Below, in pieces: positions 7,025 through 16,989 of a stretch of 64,000 bases of DNA (position 1 is the stretch's first letter; every line of letters begins with the position of its first letter). The notes beneath the pieces are model-generated. The model did no database searches. It was not told where the DNA came from and was given only the letters and a program-made list of their open reading frames with translations. This stretch comes from Burkholderiales bacterium 67-32 (GTDB lineage: Bacteria > Pseudomonadota > Gammaproteobacteria > Burkholderiales > Burkholderiaceae_B). Where the stretch lies: assembly GCA_001898625.1 (NCBI GenBank), contig MKUP01000010.1, positions 496,001 to 560,000 of the forward strand. Direction: 5' to 3'. The translations under genes and the position numbers were made by a program.

Positions 7025-9205
7025 CTAGGCGATCGGCGGGAACGGCAGGCTGCGCAACCGCTTGCCGCTCAATCGGGCCACCGCGTTGGCCACCGCCGGC
7101 GCCACCGGCGGCAGGCCGACCTCGCCCATGCCGCCCGGCGCATTGTCGGTCGGCATCACCTTGACCTGCACCGTCGGCGCCTGGTTGGCCCGCAGGAGCG
7201 TGTAGGTATCGAGGTTGTGCTGCTGCACCTGCCCGCCCTTGTAGACCAGGCGCTCGCCCAGCGCCGCCGACAGTCCGAACAGCGCGGCGCCCTCGACCTG
7301 GGCCCGGATGTTGGCCGGACTGATGGCATGGCCGCAATCGACCGCGGCCCAGATGCGATGCACCACCGGCCGGCCCTCGCGCAGCGACACCTCGGCCACC
7401 ATCGCGATGAAGGTGTTCCAGGCGTCCGAGAAAGCCAGGCCCAGCGCGCGCCCGGATTCCCGCCCCTGGCCCCAGCCGGCCATCGCGGCAGCCTCGCGCA
7501 GCACCGCCTGCGCGCGTGGCTGGCCGGACGTCAGGTCCAGCCGGTATTGCAGCGGATCCTTGTCCGAGGCCGTGGCGATCTCGTCGATCAGGGACTCCAT
7601 GGAGAACTTCGTGTAGCCCGCCCCCACCGCCCGCCAGAAGCTGACGTCCACGCCGCGCTGTTCGCGGCCGTGTTCGATCAACTGGTCGGCGATGCCGTAG
7701 ACGCCGTCGGCCCCTTCCATGACGGGCGAATCCCGTCCGCCCGATTTTTCATAGGCAGCCGCCGCCGTCCGCGCCATGATGCTCTCGGACACCAGGCGAT
7801 GGCGCCAGCCGATGATGCGTCCCTGCGCGTCGACGCCGGCCACCAGGTGCTGGGCCGTCATCGGACGCGGCCGGGCCCGCAGGAAATCGTCCTCGCGGGT
7901 CCAGATGACCTGGATGGGCACGCCCGGCATGGCCTTGGCCAGCAGCGCCGCATGCAGGCTGTAGTCGGCCTCGGCGCGCCGGCCGTAGCCACCGCCCAGC
8001 AGCGTGATGTGGACCTTGATGTTCTCGGGCTTGTAGCCCGCGCCCGCGGCCACGGTGCCGATCACGCCCGACGGCGATTGCGAGGGCACCCAGATCTCGA
8101 TGGCCTCGCCCTGGGCGCGCGCCGTGCAGTTCATGGGCTCCATGGTCACGTGGGCAACATGGTCGGTCGTATAGGTGGCGCGGAAAACGCGCACCGCCCC
8201 GGCGATCTTCCCGGCCGCGTCGCCCTGCTTGTGCCAGACCGCGCCCGCCTCGTCCAGGCGTTCCGCCCTAGCAGTGAACTCCGTCAGCGCGGCCTCGCTG
8301 TCGTAGGCGCGTGCCTTGGCCTGCTCGCTCCACTTCACCTCCAGCAGCTCGCGCGCCTTGCGGGCCGTGGCGAACGAGTCGGCCACCACCGCCACCCCGC
8401 CGGGCAGCCGGACCACCTTCCGGACCCCGGGCACCGCCAGCGCCGCCGCGTCCTTGACCTCCAACGGCTGCTCGCCCTGTACCGGCGTATGCAGCACCGC
8501 GGCCCACAGCATGCCTGGCAGGCGCACGTCGATGCCGAACCGGGCGCCGCCGCCGGCCTTGTCCGGCACGTCCACGCGCGGCAGTTCCTTGCCGATCAGC
8601 GTGAAGGCGGACATGGGCTTGAGCATGCTCTTGTCCACCTTGGGCAGGGACTGCGGCGCGCGCGCCCCCTCGACCAGTTGACCGTAGGTCATGCGACGGC
8701 CGCTGGGCCCATGGACCAGGGTGCTGCGCTCGGCGCGGATTTCGGCGGCCGGCACGCCCCATTTCTCGGCGGCGGCCTGGGTCAGCACCAGCCGGGCCTG
8801 CAGGCCGGCCAGGCGCAACGCCTCGTAGTAGCCCTTCACCGTGCGCGAGGAACCGGTCACCATCGCGCCGCCGAAACCGGGATTGCCGAACCGCTTGGGA
8901 TCGGCGGGTGCCTGCTCGACCCGGACCGTGCTCCAGTCCAGCTCCATTTCCTCGGCCAGGATCAGCGGAATCGCCGTCATCGTGCCCTGCCCCATTTCCG
9001 AGGCGGGTGAATAGACTACGGCGGTATTGTCCGGCGACAGCGCGACCCAGGCCACCGGACTGAAATGGGCGGCCGCGGCCTGCGCCTCGGGCAGCAGGCC
9101 TGCCAGGCCGCCGCGCGCGGCGCTCCAGCCGCCCAGCACGATACCGACCGCGGCGGCGCCCGATCCGGCGATGAAGGCGCGGCGCGTGAACTTGTTCGTT
9201 TCCAT
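7025..9205 (-). CDS. Molybdopterin-binding oxidoreductase large subunit (IorB-like)
   Basis: The 726-residue product begins with a twin-arginine signal (TRRAFIAGSGAAAVGIVLGG), so the folded cofactor-loaded enzyme is probably exported. It has the xanthine dehydrogenase-family MoCo domain with SEMGQGTMTAIPLILAEE and GGGYGRRAEADY, the arrangement seen in isoquinoline 1-oxidoreductase beta subunits. Such enzymes hydroxylate N-heterocycles or oxidise aldehydes. It lies 8 bases after the 2Fe-2S subunit gene. No FAD subunit is present, which fits the two-subunit type that passes electrons on to a cytochrome. The substrate is unknown. Confidence 0.92.
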   Translation of the reverse strand: METNKFTRRAFIAGSGAAAVGIVLGGWSAARGGLAGLLPEAQAAAAHFSPVAWVALSPDNTAVVYSPASEMGQGTMTAIPLILAEEMELDWSTVRVEQAPADPKRFGNPGFGGAMVTGSSRTVKGYYEALRLAGLQARLVLTQAAAEKWGVPAAEIRAERSTLVHGPSGRRMTYGQLVEGARAPQSLPKVDKSMLKPMSAFTLIGKELPRVDVPDKAGGGARFGIDVRLPGMLWAAVLHTPVQGEQPLEVKDAAALAVPGVRKVVRLPGGVAVVADSFATARKARELLEVKWSEQAKARAYDSEAALTEFTARAERLDEAGAVWHKQGDAAGKIAGAVRVFRATYTTDHVAHVTMEPMNCTARAQGEAIEIWVPSQSPSGVIGTVAAGAGYKPENIKVHITLLGGGYGRRAEADYSLHAALLAKAMPGVPIQVIWTREDDFLRARPRPMTAQHLVAGVDAQGRIIGWRHRLVSESIMARTAAAAYEKSGGRDSPVMEGADGVYGIADQLIEHGREQRGVDVSFWRAVGAGYTKFSMESLIDEIATASDKDPLQYRLDLTSGQPRAQAVLREAAAMAGWGQGRESGRALGLAFSDAWNTFIAMVAEVSLREGRPVVHRIWAAVDCGHAISPANIRAQVEGAALFGLSAALGERLVYKGGQVQQHNLDTYTLLRANQAPTVQVKVMPTDNAPGGMGEVGLPPVAPAVANAVARLSGKRLRSLPFPPIA

Positions 9206-9213
9206 GGCGCCTC

Positions 9214-9678
9214 CTACGCAGCGGGTTTCTGGACGACGCTGACCACCGCGTCGGCGATCTGGTTATAGGTCCCGCAGCGGCACAGGTTGCCCGCCATGCC
9301 CTCCAGGACCTGCTCGCGCGACATCGGCCCGTCCGCGCCCGCCAGCATGCCGGCGGCGGTCATCATCTGCCCCGACTGGCAGTAGCCGCACTGGGGCACC
9401 TGATGCGCGATCCATGCCTGGCGCAACGCCTGGCCGGCGCGGGTGTCCATCACCCCCTCGATCGTGGTGACCGAGGCGCCCTTCACCGCCACTGCCGGCA
9501 GCACGCACGAACGCGTGGCCTGGCCGTTGAAATGCACCGTACAGGCGCCGCATTGCGCCATGCCGCAGCCGAACTTGGTCCCGGTGAGCTGGAAATCCTC
9601 CCGCAGCACCCACAGCAGGGGCTTGTCGTCGGCGACGTCGGCCGACACCTGCTTGCCATTGAGCATGAACTCGATCAC
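9214..9678 (-). CDS. 2Fe-2S subunit of molybdenum hydroxylase (IorA-like)
   Basis: The 154-residue product is of standard length for the small subunit of xanthine dehydrogenase-family enzymes. The plant-type cluster ligands are Cys38, Cys43, Cys46 and Cys58 (CGMAQCGAC...C) and the second cluster uses Cys97, Cys100, Cys133 and Cys135 (CGYC...CRC). It transfers electrons from the molybdenum centre of the neighbouring large subunit. It has no signal peptide and probably travels with the Tat-targeted partner. It is first in the operon, downstream of a palindromic candidate operator at 9798-9812. Confidence 0.95.
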   Translation of the reverse strand: MIEFMLNGKQVSADVADDKPLLWVLREDFQLTGTKFGCGMAQCGACTVHFNGQATRSCVLPAVAVKGASVTTIEGVMDTRAGQALRQAWIAHQVPQCGYCQSGQMMTAAGMLAGADGPMSREQVLEGMAGNLCRCGTYNQIADAVVSVVQKPAA

Positions 9679-9797
9679 GGACTCCTCCTTGGATGTTCCT
9701 GGCTACGCTGGGCCAGGCGGTGCGGCCGGGTTTCTGCGAGCGGCCGCTTCTAGCCCATGCTAGCGGATAGGTGGCGTAAATTCCACGATTTTTGAAC

Positions 9798-9812
9798 GTG
9801 TTCATTGAACAC
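9798..9812. promoter_or_regulatory. 15-base palindrome upstream of the molybdenum hydroxylase operon
   Basis: GTGTTCATTGAACAC is a perfect palindrome around a central T and overlaps a second repeat, TGAAC-GT-GTTCA, at 9793-9804. It lies 120 bases before the 2Fe-2S subunit gene, between that gene and the tRNA-Val terminator. The layout suits a dimeric repressor of the TetR or LysR type, but no regulator gene is adjacent. Confidence 0.45.
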
Positions 9813-9843
9813 TGGGCGGGAGGAGGAACGCCCCAAAACAGAA

Positions 9844-9873
9844 AGGCCCGGCACGAAAATTCGTACCGGGCCT
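9844..9873 (-). terminator. Intrinsic terminator after tRNA-Val
   Basis: On the minus strand AGGCCCGG and CCGGGCCT arms (9873-9866 and 9851-9844), extended by an inner TACGAA/TTCGTG pairing, are followed by TTTCTGTTTT. It lies 9 bases past the tRNA 3' end. Confidence 0.85.
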
Positions 9874-9881
9874 CTGGAATC

Positions 9882-9958
9882 TGGTAGGCGCGATTGGATT
9901 CGAACCAACGACCCCCACCATGTCAAGGTGGTGCTCTAACCAACTGAGCTACGCGCCT
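9882..9958 (-). tRNA. tRNA-Val (anticodon GAC)
   Basis: A 77-base cloverleaf is read on the minus strand: acceptor AGGCGCG pairs with CGCGCCT, the D arm contains AGCTCAGTTGGTTAGAGC, the anticodon stem CCACC/GGTGG holds loop TTGACAT (anticodon GAC), and the T arm contains GGTTCGAATCC. The CCA end is encoded at 9884-9882. It reads GUC and GUU valine codons. An intrinsic terminator follows. It stands alone between accessory genes, but no direct repeat of its 3' end was noticed, so nothing shows use as an integration site. Confidence 0.97.
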
Positions 9959-10025
9959 GCTGTTTGTGCAGCGAAGAATTAAATTCTACATGTAATTTCG
10001 AAGATGTGTCAAACGACACCGGGTG

Positions 10026-11003
10026 TCATTCCTTGATGTTCGCGTTCTTTACGATGCGCTGATAGCGCGCCTGTTCCTTCTTCACGAAATCGCTGAACTG
10101 CGCGGCGCTGCCGGTACCCGGCGCCACGGACTGTTCGGCGAACTTGGCCTTGACCTCGGGCTGCTGCAGGACCTGGTTCAGCTCCTGGTTCAGCCTGGCG
10201 ACCACGTTGGCCGGCGTGCGCGCAGGCGCGAACAGGCCGATCCACGCCGTCATCGCCATGCCCTTCAGGGCCGGCAGCTCGCCGATGGCGGGCACCTCGG
10301 GCAGCGTGGGCACGCGCTGGGCGGTGGTCACAGCCAGGCCCTTCACCTTCTTCGCAGCCACCAGCGGCACCGCTGAACCCGAGGCCAGGATAGCCAGGTC
10401 GACCTGGTTGCCCAGCAGGTCGGTGGTGGCCTGGGCGCCACCGCGGTAAGGCACGTGGCGCAGCCGCACCTGGGCCTGCTGCTGGATGATTTCCATGGCC
10501 AGGTGCAGCACGGTGCCTATGCCCGAGGTGGCGTAGGTCAGCGTGTCGGGCTGGGCCTTGGCCATCTCCAGCACCTTGGCGAAGGAATCCGCCGGCAGGC
10601 CCGGGCGGCCCATGATGACCATGGGCTGGGTCGCGATGAGTCCGATGGCGGCCAGGTCGCGCGCGGTGTCGTACTTGACCGACTGGGGATTGACGTACTG
10701 CGCGATGGCCGCCGGGCTGTCGACGCCCAGCAGCAGCGTGTAGCCGTCCGGCTCGGCCTGCGCCGCCCGGTAGGTGCCTATGGTCCCTCCCCCGCCGCCG
10801 ACGTTGTCGACGATGACCGACTGCCCCAGGCGTTCGCCCAGCTTCTGCGCCACCAGGCGCGCGATGCCGTCGGTACTGCCGCCGGCCGTGAACGGCACGA
10901 TCAGGCGAATGGGCTTGGCCGGCCAGGGGGACTGGGCCTGCGCGGTGGCGGCGCATCCCAGCGCCACAGCCGAAACAAGGAAAGCACGTCGTATGGCGGT
11001 CAT
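10026..11003 (-). CDS. Bug/TctC-family periplasmic solute receptor
   Basis: The 325-residue product starts MTAIRRAFLVSAVALGCAATAQAQ, a signal peptide with AQA-Q cleavage, and continues PAKPIRLIVPFTAGGSTDGIARL and GGGGTIGTYRAAQAEPDGYT as in other Bug proteins. It starts 5 bases after the deaminase stop on the same strand, so the pair is cotranscribed and translation may be coupled. That context suggests a nitrogenous ligand such as a purine or its breakdown product, but this is only inference. No TctA/TctB partners are present. Confidence 0.93.
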   Translation of the reverse strand: MTAIRRAFLVSAVALGCAATAQAQSPWPAKPIRLIVPFTAGGSTDGIARLVAQKLGERLGQSVIVDNVGGGGGTIGTYRAAQAEPDGYTLLLGVDSPAAIAQYVNPQSVKYDTARDLAAIGLIATQPMVIMGRPGLPADSFAKVLEMAKAQPDTLTYATSGIGTVLHLAMEIIQQQAQVRLRHVPYRGGAQATTDLLGNQVDLAILASGSAVPLVAAKKVKGLAVTTAQRVPTLPEVPAIGELPALKGMAMTAWIGLFAPARTPANVVARLNQELNQVLQQPEVKAKFAEQSVAPGTGSAAQFSDFVKKEQARYQRIVKNANIKE

Positions 11004-11008
11004 GGTCG

Positions 11009-12103
11009 TCAGGCAACAGAGTGGGAGGGAGTGGCCGGGGTGCCGAAATGCTGCAGGTGCAGCTCGTCGAAGCGGCGATTCCAGTCGGCGCTCCAGGCCT
11101 TGCGCTGGTCCGCGTCCACCCATGCGCCGACCAGGCCGTTCAGCATGAAGTCGCGCAGGTCCGCAACGGGAAATTCGAAATCCTCGACCATCATGGTCCA
11201 AGCCTTAGTCTGCGTGATGTTGTGCAGGGTGGGATCGTCGCTGTTGGGATGGATGCGCAGGCCCATCGCGCGCATCTTGCGAATGGGGTGGTCCAGCGCC
11301 CAGCGGTCCGGCGGCAGCGTGCGCAGGTAGTACGAATTGGCGGGCACGACCGCGAACACGATGCCCGACTCGACGCAGCGCCGCGCCAGTTCGGGCTGGT
11401 CGACCACCGTGTAGCCGTGGTCGATGCGATCGACCTTGAGCACGTCCAGCGCGGTCCGCACATTGGTCCAGGGCAGGCCGTATTCGCCGGCGTGAGCGGT
11501 AGTCTTGAGCCCCGCGCGGCGGGCGTCGGCATAGGCCTGCTCGAACCATTCCGGAGGCCCCAGCGCCTCGCGGTAGTCGATACCTATGCCGGGCACTTCG
11601 TCGCGCCGGGCGGCGGCCATCCATTCGACCATTTCGATCGCGGCGGCGGGCGGCGCCTCGCGGTCGATGGCGGGCACCAGGCGCCCCACGATGCCCAGGT
11701 CCCGCTCGGCGTCGTGGATGGCGCGCACCATGGCGTCCTGGATGGCGGCGTAGGACAGCCCCGACCCGCGCACGGACCCGGTGGGATTCCAGAAGAACTC
11801 CGCGTACAGCACGTTGTGCGCGCGGGCATCCTCCAGGTATTCGCGGGTTACGCGATAGAAATCGTCCAGCGTGCGCAGGCCGTAGTCCTCCAGCGCGCGC
11901 AGTCCGGGAATCGCTCCCTGGCGCTTCTCGCCATGGGCATACAGGCCATCGATCTGCTCGCTGGACAGCCCGCCCTTGCCGCCCGCCAGTTCGTGGAAGG
12001 TGGAACGGCGCAGCGCGCCCAGCAGGTGGCAGTGCAGCTCGGCCTTGGGCAGCGCGTGACAGAAGGCGCGCACGGCCTCGGTGGAAACTCGGGGTTCGGT
12101 CAT
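11009..12103 (-). CDS. Adenosine/adenine deaminase family protein
   Basis: The 364-residue product has the amidohydrolase zinc motifs of adenosine deaminases: AELHCHLLGALR (His24, His26), TTAHAGEYG (His204) and HPNSDDP (Asp289-Asp290). These enzymes replace the 6-amino group of adenosine or adenine by a keto group. The start at 12103 is preceded by GGAG 9 bases upstream; a start 15 bases earlier is possible but has no good ribosome-binding site. It forms an operon with the downstream Bug receptor. The sequence alone does not separate adenosine from adenine or related aminopurines. Confidence 0.9.
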   Translation of the reverse strand: MTEPRVSTEAVRAFCHALPKAELHCHLLGALRRSTFHELAGGKGGLSSEQIDGLYAHGEKRQGAIPGLRALEDYGLRTLDDFYRVTREYLEDARAHNVLYAEFFWNPTGSVRGSGLSYAAIQDAMVRAIHDAERDLGIVGRLVPAIDREAPPAAAIEMVEWMAAARRDEVPGIGIDYREALGPPEWFEQAYADARRAGLKTTAHAGEYGLPWTNVRTALDVLKVDRIDHGYTVVDQPELARRCVESGIVFAVVPANSYYLRTLPPDRWALDHPIRKMRAMGLRIHPNSDDPTLHNITQTKAWTMMVEDFEFPVADLRDFMLNGLVGAWVDADQRKAWSADWNRRFDELHLQHFGTPATPSHSVA

Positions 12104-12128
12104 GTCCGGCAACTCCATCCAGGCGGGG

Positions 12129-12680
12129 TCAATCCCCCGCGTACAGGTCCTTGTACAGGAAAGGATCGGGCTTGCGCGCCAGCATCGCGACCACGGTCGC
12201 GGCGATGCCTTCCTTGCGCCCCAGGAAACCCAGGGCCTCGTTGGTCTTGGCCTTGATGTTGACGCAAGCCCCGGGCACGCCCAGGTCCTGGGCGATGTTG
12301 GCGACCATGGCCGGTGCGTGGGGGCCGATCTTGGGCGCCTGGGCGTGGACCGTCGCGTCGACGTTGATGACCTGCCAGCCCGCCTCACGCACCCGCTGCA
12401 TCGCGGTGCGCAGCAGCAGCCGGCTGTCGGCGCCGGCATAGGCGGGATCGGTATCGGGAAAATGGCGGCCGATGTCGCCCAGCCCCGCCGCGCCCAGGAT
12501 GGCGTCGGTGACCGCGTGCAGCAGCACGTCGGCGTCGGAATGGCCCAGGAGGCCGTGCGTGTGCTCGATCCGGACCCCGCCTATGATCAGCGGCCGCCCT
12601 TCGACCAGCGCGTGTACGTCATAGCCCTGCCCGATGCGGTAGGGATAGGTGGTGGGATCGATGTCCTTGTCTTGGTTCAT
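12129..12680 (-). CDS. ispF: 2-C-methyl-D-erythritol 2,4-cyclodiphosphate synthase
   Basis: This enzyme of the non-mevalonate (MEP) isoprenoid pathway closes the cyclic diphosphate and releases CMP. The 183-residue product has the zinc ligands in GYDVHAL (Asp21, His23), the [10 protein letters not shown] motif and the conserved C-terminal [11 protein letters not shown]. It carries about 14 extra N-terminal residues compared with the usual 158-160, and an internal start cannot be excluded. Its ATG overlaps the ispD stop as ATGA, so the two enzymes of the pathway are translationally coupled. Confidence 0.97.
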   Translation of the reverse strand: MNQDKDIDPTTYPYRIGQGYDVHALVEGRPLIIGGVRIEHTHGLLGHSDADVLLHAVTDAILGAAGLGDIGRHFPDTDPAYAGADSRLLLRTAMQRVREAGWQVINVDATVHAQAPKIGPHAPAMVANIAQDLGVPGACVNIKAKTNEALGFLGRKEGIAATVVAMLARKPDPFLYKDLYAGD

Positions 12681-13405
12681 GTTGCGTCCAGCAGTTTTTC
12701 CATCAAGGCGAAATCCTGGGGCCAGGTCACCTTGAAATTCGACAGCGTACCCGCCACCAGGCGGGGCGCCAGCCCCAGCGCCTCGACCGCGCTCGCCTCG
12801 TCGGTCACGGCCAGCCCCCGCACGGCGGCATGGGCCAGCGCGCGGCGCAGGAGTCCGGCCCGGAACATCTGTGGCGTCTGGGCCTGCCACAGCCCGTCGC
12901 GCGGCACGGTGCCGGCCACGCGGGGCACGGCGCCGCCATCCTGGGTCTTGATGGTGTCGGCCACCGGCATGGCCACCAGCCCGCCCACCTCGTCGTCCAG
13001 GCAGGCATCGATCAGCGCCCGCAGCACTGCCGGCGGCAGGCCCGGACGCGCGGCGTCGTGCACCAGGACCCAGTCGTCGGCCTCGGCCCCGCAGCGCGCC
13101 AGCGCGTTGGTGACGGTGTCGGCGCGGGTGGCGCCGCCACAGGGCAGGCAGGTCACGCGGGGCAGCCCCGCCAGCGCGGCGCCGGCCAGGGTGTCGTCCG
13201 GGCCGACGGCCACCACCACCTGGCCGATGCGGTCGTCGCGCAACAGTGCCTGGACCGCATGGCGCAGCATGGGCTGGCCGCCCAGGAGCCGGTATTGCTT
13301 GGGCTGCACCGACGCGGCGGCCGCCGGATCCGGCACGGGGTCGGCGGCGCGCGCGCCCACGCCGCCGGCCGGCACGATGGCGATCAATCGGGAAATCGGT
13401 CTCAT
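12677..13405 (-). CDS. ispD: 2-C-methyl-D-erythritol 4-phosphate cytidylyltransferase
   Basis: The enzyme makes CDP-methylerythritol in the MEP isoprenoid pathway. The 242-residue product has the nucleotide-binding start VPAGGVGAR and PKQY, then VHDAARP and the C-terminal NFKVTWPQD. Between the catalytic R and PKQY it has an Ala/Pro-rich insertion ([14 protein letters not shown]) of about 10 residues compared with E. coli, and the first motif reads AGG in place of AAG. It is adjacent to and overlaps ispF. Divergent mfd starts 70 bases upstream. Confidence 0.96.
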   Translation of the reverse strand: MRPISRLIAIVPAGGVGARAADPVPDPAAAASVQPKQYRLLGGQPMLRHAVQALLRDDRIGQVVVAVGPDDTLAGAALAGLPRVTCLPCGGATRADTVTNALARCGAEADDWVLVHDAARPGLPPAVLRALIDACLDDEVGGLVAMPVADTIKTQDGGAVPRVAGTVPRDGLWQAQTPQMFRAGLLRRALAHAAVRGLAVTDEASAVEALGLAPRLVAGTLSNFKVTWPQDFALMEKLLDAT

Positions 13406-13411
13406 GGCTTC

Positions 13412-13417
13412 TATAAT
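13412..13417 (+). promoter_or_regulatory. Candidate -10 box for mfd
   Basis: TATAAT is perfect and lies 57 bases before the mfd start, in the short divergent region with ispD. No clear -35 is seen at the usual spacing. Confidence 0.45.
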
Positions 13418-13474
13418 ACGGAATTGCCGCCACGCCCGCGCCGGCCCCTGGGCGACGCTCTTTCCGCGAAACCG

Positions 13475-16400
13475 ATGTCCCTCCCAGCCAGTACCGCCTC
13501 CACGTCCTCCCCTTCCGCCAGCACGCCCGCCGCCTGCCTGCCTTCGGCGTTGACGCAAGCCGTGCTGGCCGCGCTTCGGCCCGGCGAACGCTATGCCCAG
13601 CCCCGCCCCCCGGGTGCCGGCGACGCCTGGCTGCTGGCCGACCTGGCGCGCCGCGCCGGCAAGCCGCTGGTCGTGCTGACGGCCGACCCGCTCGACGCCC
13701 AGCGCCTGGCCGAGGAAATCCGCCTGTTCTCCCCCGGCCTGCGGGTGCACCAGTTCCCCGATTGGGAAACCCTGCCCTACGACGCGTTCTCGCCCCACGA
13801 AGACCTGATCTCCGAGCGCCTGAAGGCCTTGCACGCCCTGCTGCGCCAGGACGTGGACGTCCTGACGATACCGGTCACGACCGCGCTGTACCGGCTGGCC
13901 CCGCCCGCGTTCCTGGCGGCCTATACGTTCTCGTTCAAGCAGGGCGACCGGCTGGACGAGGCCGCGCTGCGCGCGCAGTTGACCCTGGCCAACTACACGC
14001 ACGTCACGCAGGTGACCGCGCCGGGCGAGTTCTGCATCCGCGGCAGCCTGATCGACCTTTTCCCCATGGGCTCGGCCCTGCCCTACCGGCTGGACCTGTT
14101 CGACGACACCATCGAGTCCATCCGCAGCTTCGACATCGACACCCAGCGCAGCCTCTATCCCGTCAAGGAGATCCAGATGCTGCCGGGCCGCGAGTTCCCG
14201 ATGGACGAGGCCGCGCGCAACGAATTCCGCGCGCGCTTCCGCGAGGAATTCGAGGGCGACCCCTCGCGCGCCACGCCCTACAAGGACATCGGCAACGGCA
14301 TCGCCTTCCCGGGCGTCGAATACTACCTGCCGCTGTTCTTCGACGACACCGCCACGCTGTTCGACTACCTGGGCGAGCACACCATCGCGGTCACGCTGGG
14401 CGACGCCGAGGACACCATCCGGCGCTTCCTGCAGGACACCTCCAGCCGCTACGAGTTCCTCAAGAGCGACCGCGAGCGCCCCATCCTGCCCCCGTCACGG
14501 ATCTTCCTGGACACCGATGGCCTGTTCGGCCACCTGAAACGCTTCGCCCGCCTGGCCCTGGCCGGCGACCGCCCGCACCCAGCCTTCACCGCGCCGCCCG
14601 AGGTCGCCGTGCAGCGCAAGGCCGAGGATCCGGTGGCGCGCCTGCGCGCGCTGACGGCCCGGCAGGACCAGCGGGTGCTGCTGTGCGCCGAGTCGGCCGG
14701 CCGCCGCGAGACCATCGCCCAGATGCTGGCCGAATTCGGGCTGGACCCCGAACCGGTCGAGTCCGTGCAGGACTTCCTGGGCCGGACCTCGTCCTTCGCG
14801 ATCGGCATCGCGCCGCTGTCCTCGGGCTTCGGCCTGGTCGACCCCAAGCTGCTGTTCCTGACCGAGAGCGACCTGTTCTCGGGCCATGCCGTCCGTCGCG
14901 GCAAGCGCGGCCAGGAACGGGCCAGCAACGTCGAGTCCATGGTGCGGGACCTGTCCGAACTGCGCGTGGGCGACCCGGTCGTCCACGTCCAGCACGGCAT
15001 CGGCCGCTACCAGGGCCTGGTCAGCATGGACATCGGCGAAGGCGAGATGGAGTTCCTGCACCTGGAGTACGCCGGCGGCAGCACGCTGTACGTGCCGGTG
15101 TCGCAGTTGCACGTGATCGCGCGCTACAGCGGCGCCGACCCCGATACCGCGCCGCTGCACCAGCTCGGCTCCGGCCAGTGGGAGAAGGCCCGCCGCAAGG
15201 CCGCCGCCCAGGCCCGCGACGCCGCCGCCGAGCTGCTGAACCTGTACGCCCGCCGCGCCCTGCGCCAGGGCCACATGTTCAAACTGCCCATGTCCGACTA
15301 CGAAGCCTTCGCCGAAACCTTCGGCTTCGAGGAGACGCCGGACCAGGCCGCCGCCATCCAGGCCGTGATCCAGGACATGATCTCGGGCAAGCCCATGGAC
15401 CGGCTGGTGTGCGGCGACGTGGGCTTCGGCAAGACCGAGGTGGCGCTACGCGCCGCCTTCATCGCCGTGGCCAACAGCAAGCAGGTCGCGCTGCTGTGCC
15501 CCACCACGCTGCTGGCCGAGCAGCACGCGCAGAACTTCGCCGACCGCTTCGCCGACTGGCCCGTGCGCGTGGTCGAGCTGTCCCGCTTCAAGTCGGCCAA
15601 GGACATCAGCGCGTCCATCGAGCAGATCAACGACGGCCGGGTCGACATCGTCATCGGCACGCACAAGCTGCTGTCGGACAAGGTCAGGTTCAAGAACCTC
15701 GGCCTGGTCATCATCGACGAGGAACACCGCTTCGGCGTGCGCCAGAAAGAAGCGCTCAAGGCACTGCGCGCCGAGGTCGACGTGCTGACGCTGACCGCCA
15801 CGCCCATTCCCCGCACGCTGGGCATGTCGCTGGAAGGCATACGCGATTTCTCGGTCATCGCCACCGCGCCGCAGAAGCGGCTGGCGATCAAGACCTTCGT
15901 GCGGCGCGAAGACGGCAGCACCATACGCGAGGCCCTGCTGCGCGAACTCAAGCGCGGCGGCCAGGTGTACTTCCTGCACAACGAGGTCGAGACCATCCAC
16001 AACCGCCGCGCCAAGCTCGAGGAACTGGTGCCCGAGGCGCGCATCGCGGTCGCACACGGGCAGATGCCCGAACGCGAGCTGGAGCAGGTCATGAAGGCCT
16101 TCTACCAGCAGAAGTACAACGTGCTGCTTTGCACCACCATCATCGAGACCGGCATCGACGTGCCCACGGCCAACACCATCGTGCTGCATCGCGCCGACCG
16201 CTTCGGCCTGGCCCAGTTGCACCAGTTGCGCGGCCGCGTCGGACGCTCCCACCACCAGGCCTACGCCTACCTGCTGACGCCGGGCGAGGACGCCATCACC
16301 AGCAACGCCAAGAAGCGCCTGGAAGCCATCCAGGCCATGGAGGAACTGGGCTCGGGCTTCTACCTCGCGATGCACGACCTGGAGATACGCGGCGTGGGCG

Positions 16401-16960
16401 AGGTGCTGGGCGAATCGCAGTCGGGCAACATCCAGGAAGTCGGCTTCCAGATGTACACCGACATGCTGAACGAGGCGGTCCGGGCCCTGAAGAACGGCCG
16501 CGAACCCGATCTGAACGCCCCGCTGTCGGCCACCACCGAGATCAACCTGCACGTGCCCGCCCTGCTACCTCAGGACTATTGCGGCGACGTGCATGCGCGC
16601 CTGACGATCTACAAGCGCCTGGCCAACTGCGAGGACGCCGCCGACATCGACACGATCCAGGAAGAGCTGATCGACCGTTTCGGCAAGCTGCCCGAGGCGG
16701 CGCGCGCCCTGATCGAAATCCACCGGCTGCGCCTGGCGGCCAAGTCGGTGGGCGTGATCAAGATCGATGCCAGCGAATCGGCCGCCGTGCTGCAGTTCGA
16801 GCCGAATCCCCCCATCGATCCGATGCGCGTGATCAGCCTGGTCCAGAAGAACCGCCACATGCGTCTGTCGGGCCAGGACAAGCTGCGCATCGAGATCAAG
16901 GGCGCCGACCTGAAGGCGCGCGTGGACGCCGTGCGCACGGTGCTTCGCTCGCTGGTCTGA
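13475..16960 (+). CDS. mfd: Transcription-repair coupling factor
   Basis: Mfd removes RNA polymerase stalled at DNA lesions and recruits UvrA for nucleotide excision repair. The 1161-residue product matches the family length. It has the UvrB-like N-terminal region ([23 protein letters not shown]), the RNA polymerase-interacting domain ([18 protein letters not shown]), then the RecG-like translocase with Walker [12 protein letters not shown] and DEEH (IIDEEHRFG), followed by TATPIPRTL and QLRGRVGRS. The ATG at 13475 is chosen because it starts the family N-terminus; the ribosome-binding site is weak. serB follows by 29 bases. Confidence 0.98.
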   Translation: MSLPASTASTSSPSASTPAACLPSALTQAVLAALRPGERYAQPRPPGAGDAWLLADLARRAGKPLVVLTADPLDAQRLAEEIRLFSPGLRVHQFPDWETLPYDAFSPHEDLISERLKALHALLRQDVDVLTIPVTTALYRLAPPAFLAAYTFSFKQGDRLDEAALRAQLTLANYTHVTQVTAPGEFCIRGSLIDLFPMGSALPYRLDLFDDTIESIRSFDIDTQRSLYPVKEIQMLPGREFPMDEAARNEFRARFREEFEGDPSRATPYKDIGNGIAFPGVEYYLPLFFDDTATLFDYLGEHTIAVTLGDAEDTIRRFLQDTSSRYEFLKSDRERPILPPSRIFLDTDGLFGHLKRFARLALAGDRPHPAFTAPPEVAVQRKAEDPVARLRALTARQDQRVLLCAESAGRRETIAQMLAEFGLDPEPVESVQDFLGRTSSFAIGIAPLSSGFGLVDPKLLFLTESDLFSGHAVRRGKRGQERASNVESMVRDLSELRVGDPVVHVQHGIGRYQGLVSMDIGEGEMEFLHLEYAGGSTLYVPVSQLHVIARYSGADPDTAPLHQLGSGQWEKARRKAAAQARDAAAELLNLYARRALRQGHMFKLPMSDYEAFAETFGFEETPDQAAAIQAVIQDMISGKPMDRLVCGDVGFGKTEVALRAAFIAVANSKQVALLCPTTLLAEQHAQNFADRFADWPVRVVELSRFKSAKDISASIEQINDGRVDIVIGTHKLLSDKVRFKNLGLVIIDEEHRFGVRQKEALKALRAEVDVLTLTATPIPRTLGMSLEGIRDFSVIATAPQKRLAIKTFVRREDGSTIREALLRELKRGGQVYFLHNEVETIHNRRAKLEELVPEARIAVAHGQMPERELEQVMKAFYQQKYNVLLCTTIIETGIDVPTANTIVLHRADRFGLAQLHQLRGRVGRSHHQAYAYLLTPGEDAITSNAKKRLEAIQAMEELGSGFYLAMHDLEIRGVGEVLGESQSGNIQEVGFQMYTDMLNEAVRALKNGREPDLNAPLSATTEINLHVPALLPQDYCGDVHARLTIYKRLANCEDAADIDTIQEELIDRFGKLPEAARALIEIHRLRLAAKSVGVIKIDASESAAVLQFEPNPPIDPMRVISLVQKNRHMRLSGQDKLRIEIKGADLKARVDAVRTVLRSLV

Positions 16961-16989
16961 ACCCGTTTCACTTTTCCAATCCCCCACCC

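Noticed and set aside
9882..9958. tRNA-Val as an integration (attachment) site
   Set aside because: No direct repeat of the tRNA 3' end, integrase or base composition shift was seen on either side.
12830..13474. Open frame upstream of the mfd start
   Set aside because: It lies opposite ispD and does not match Mfd; family length and N-terminus place the start at 13475.
13762..16989. Long open plus-strand frame leading into serB
   Set aside because: It is out of frame with mfd over the whole mfd gene and lacks any motif. Only the part from 16990 (serB) is real.
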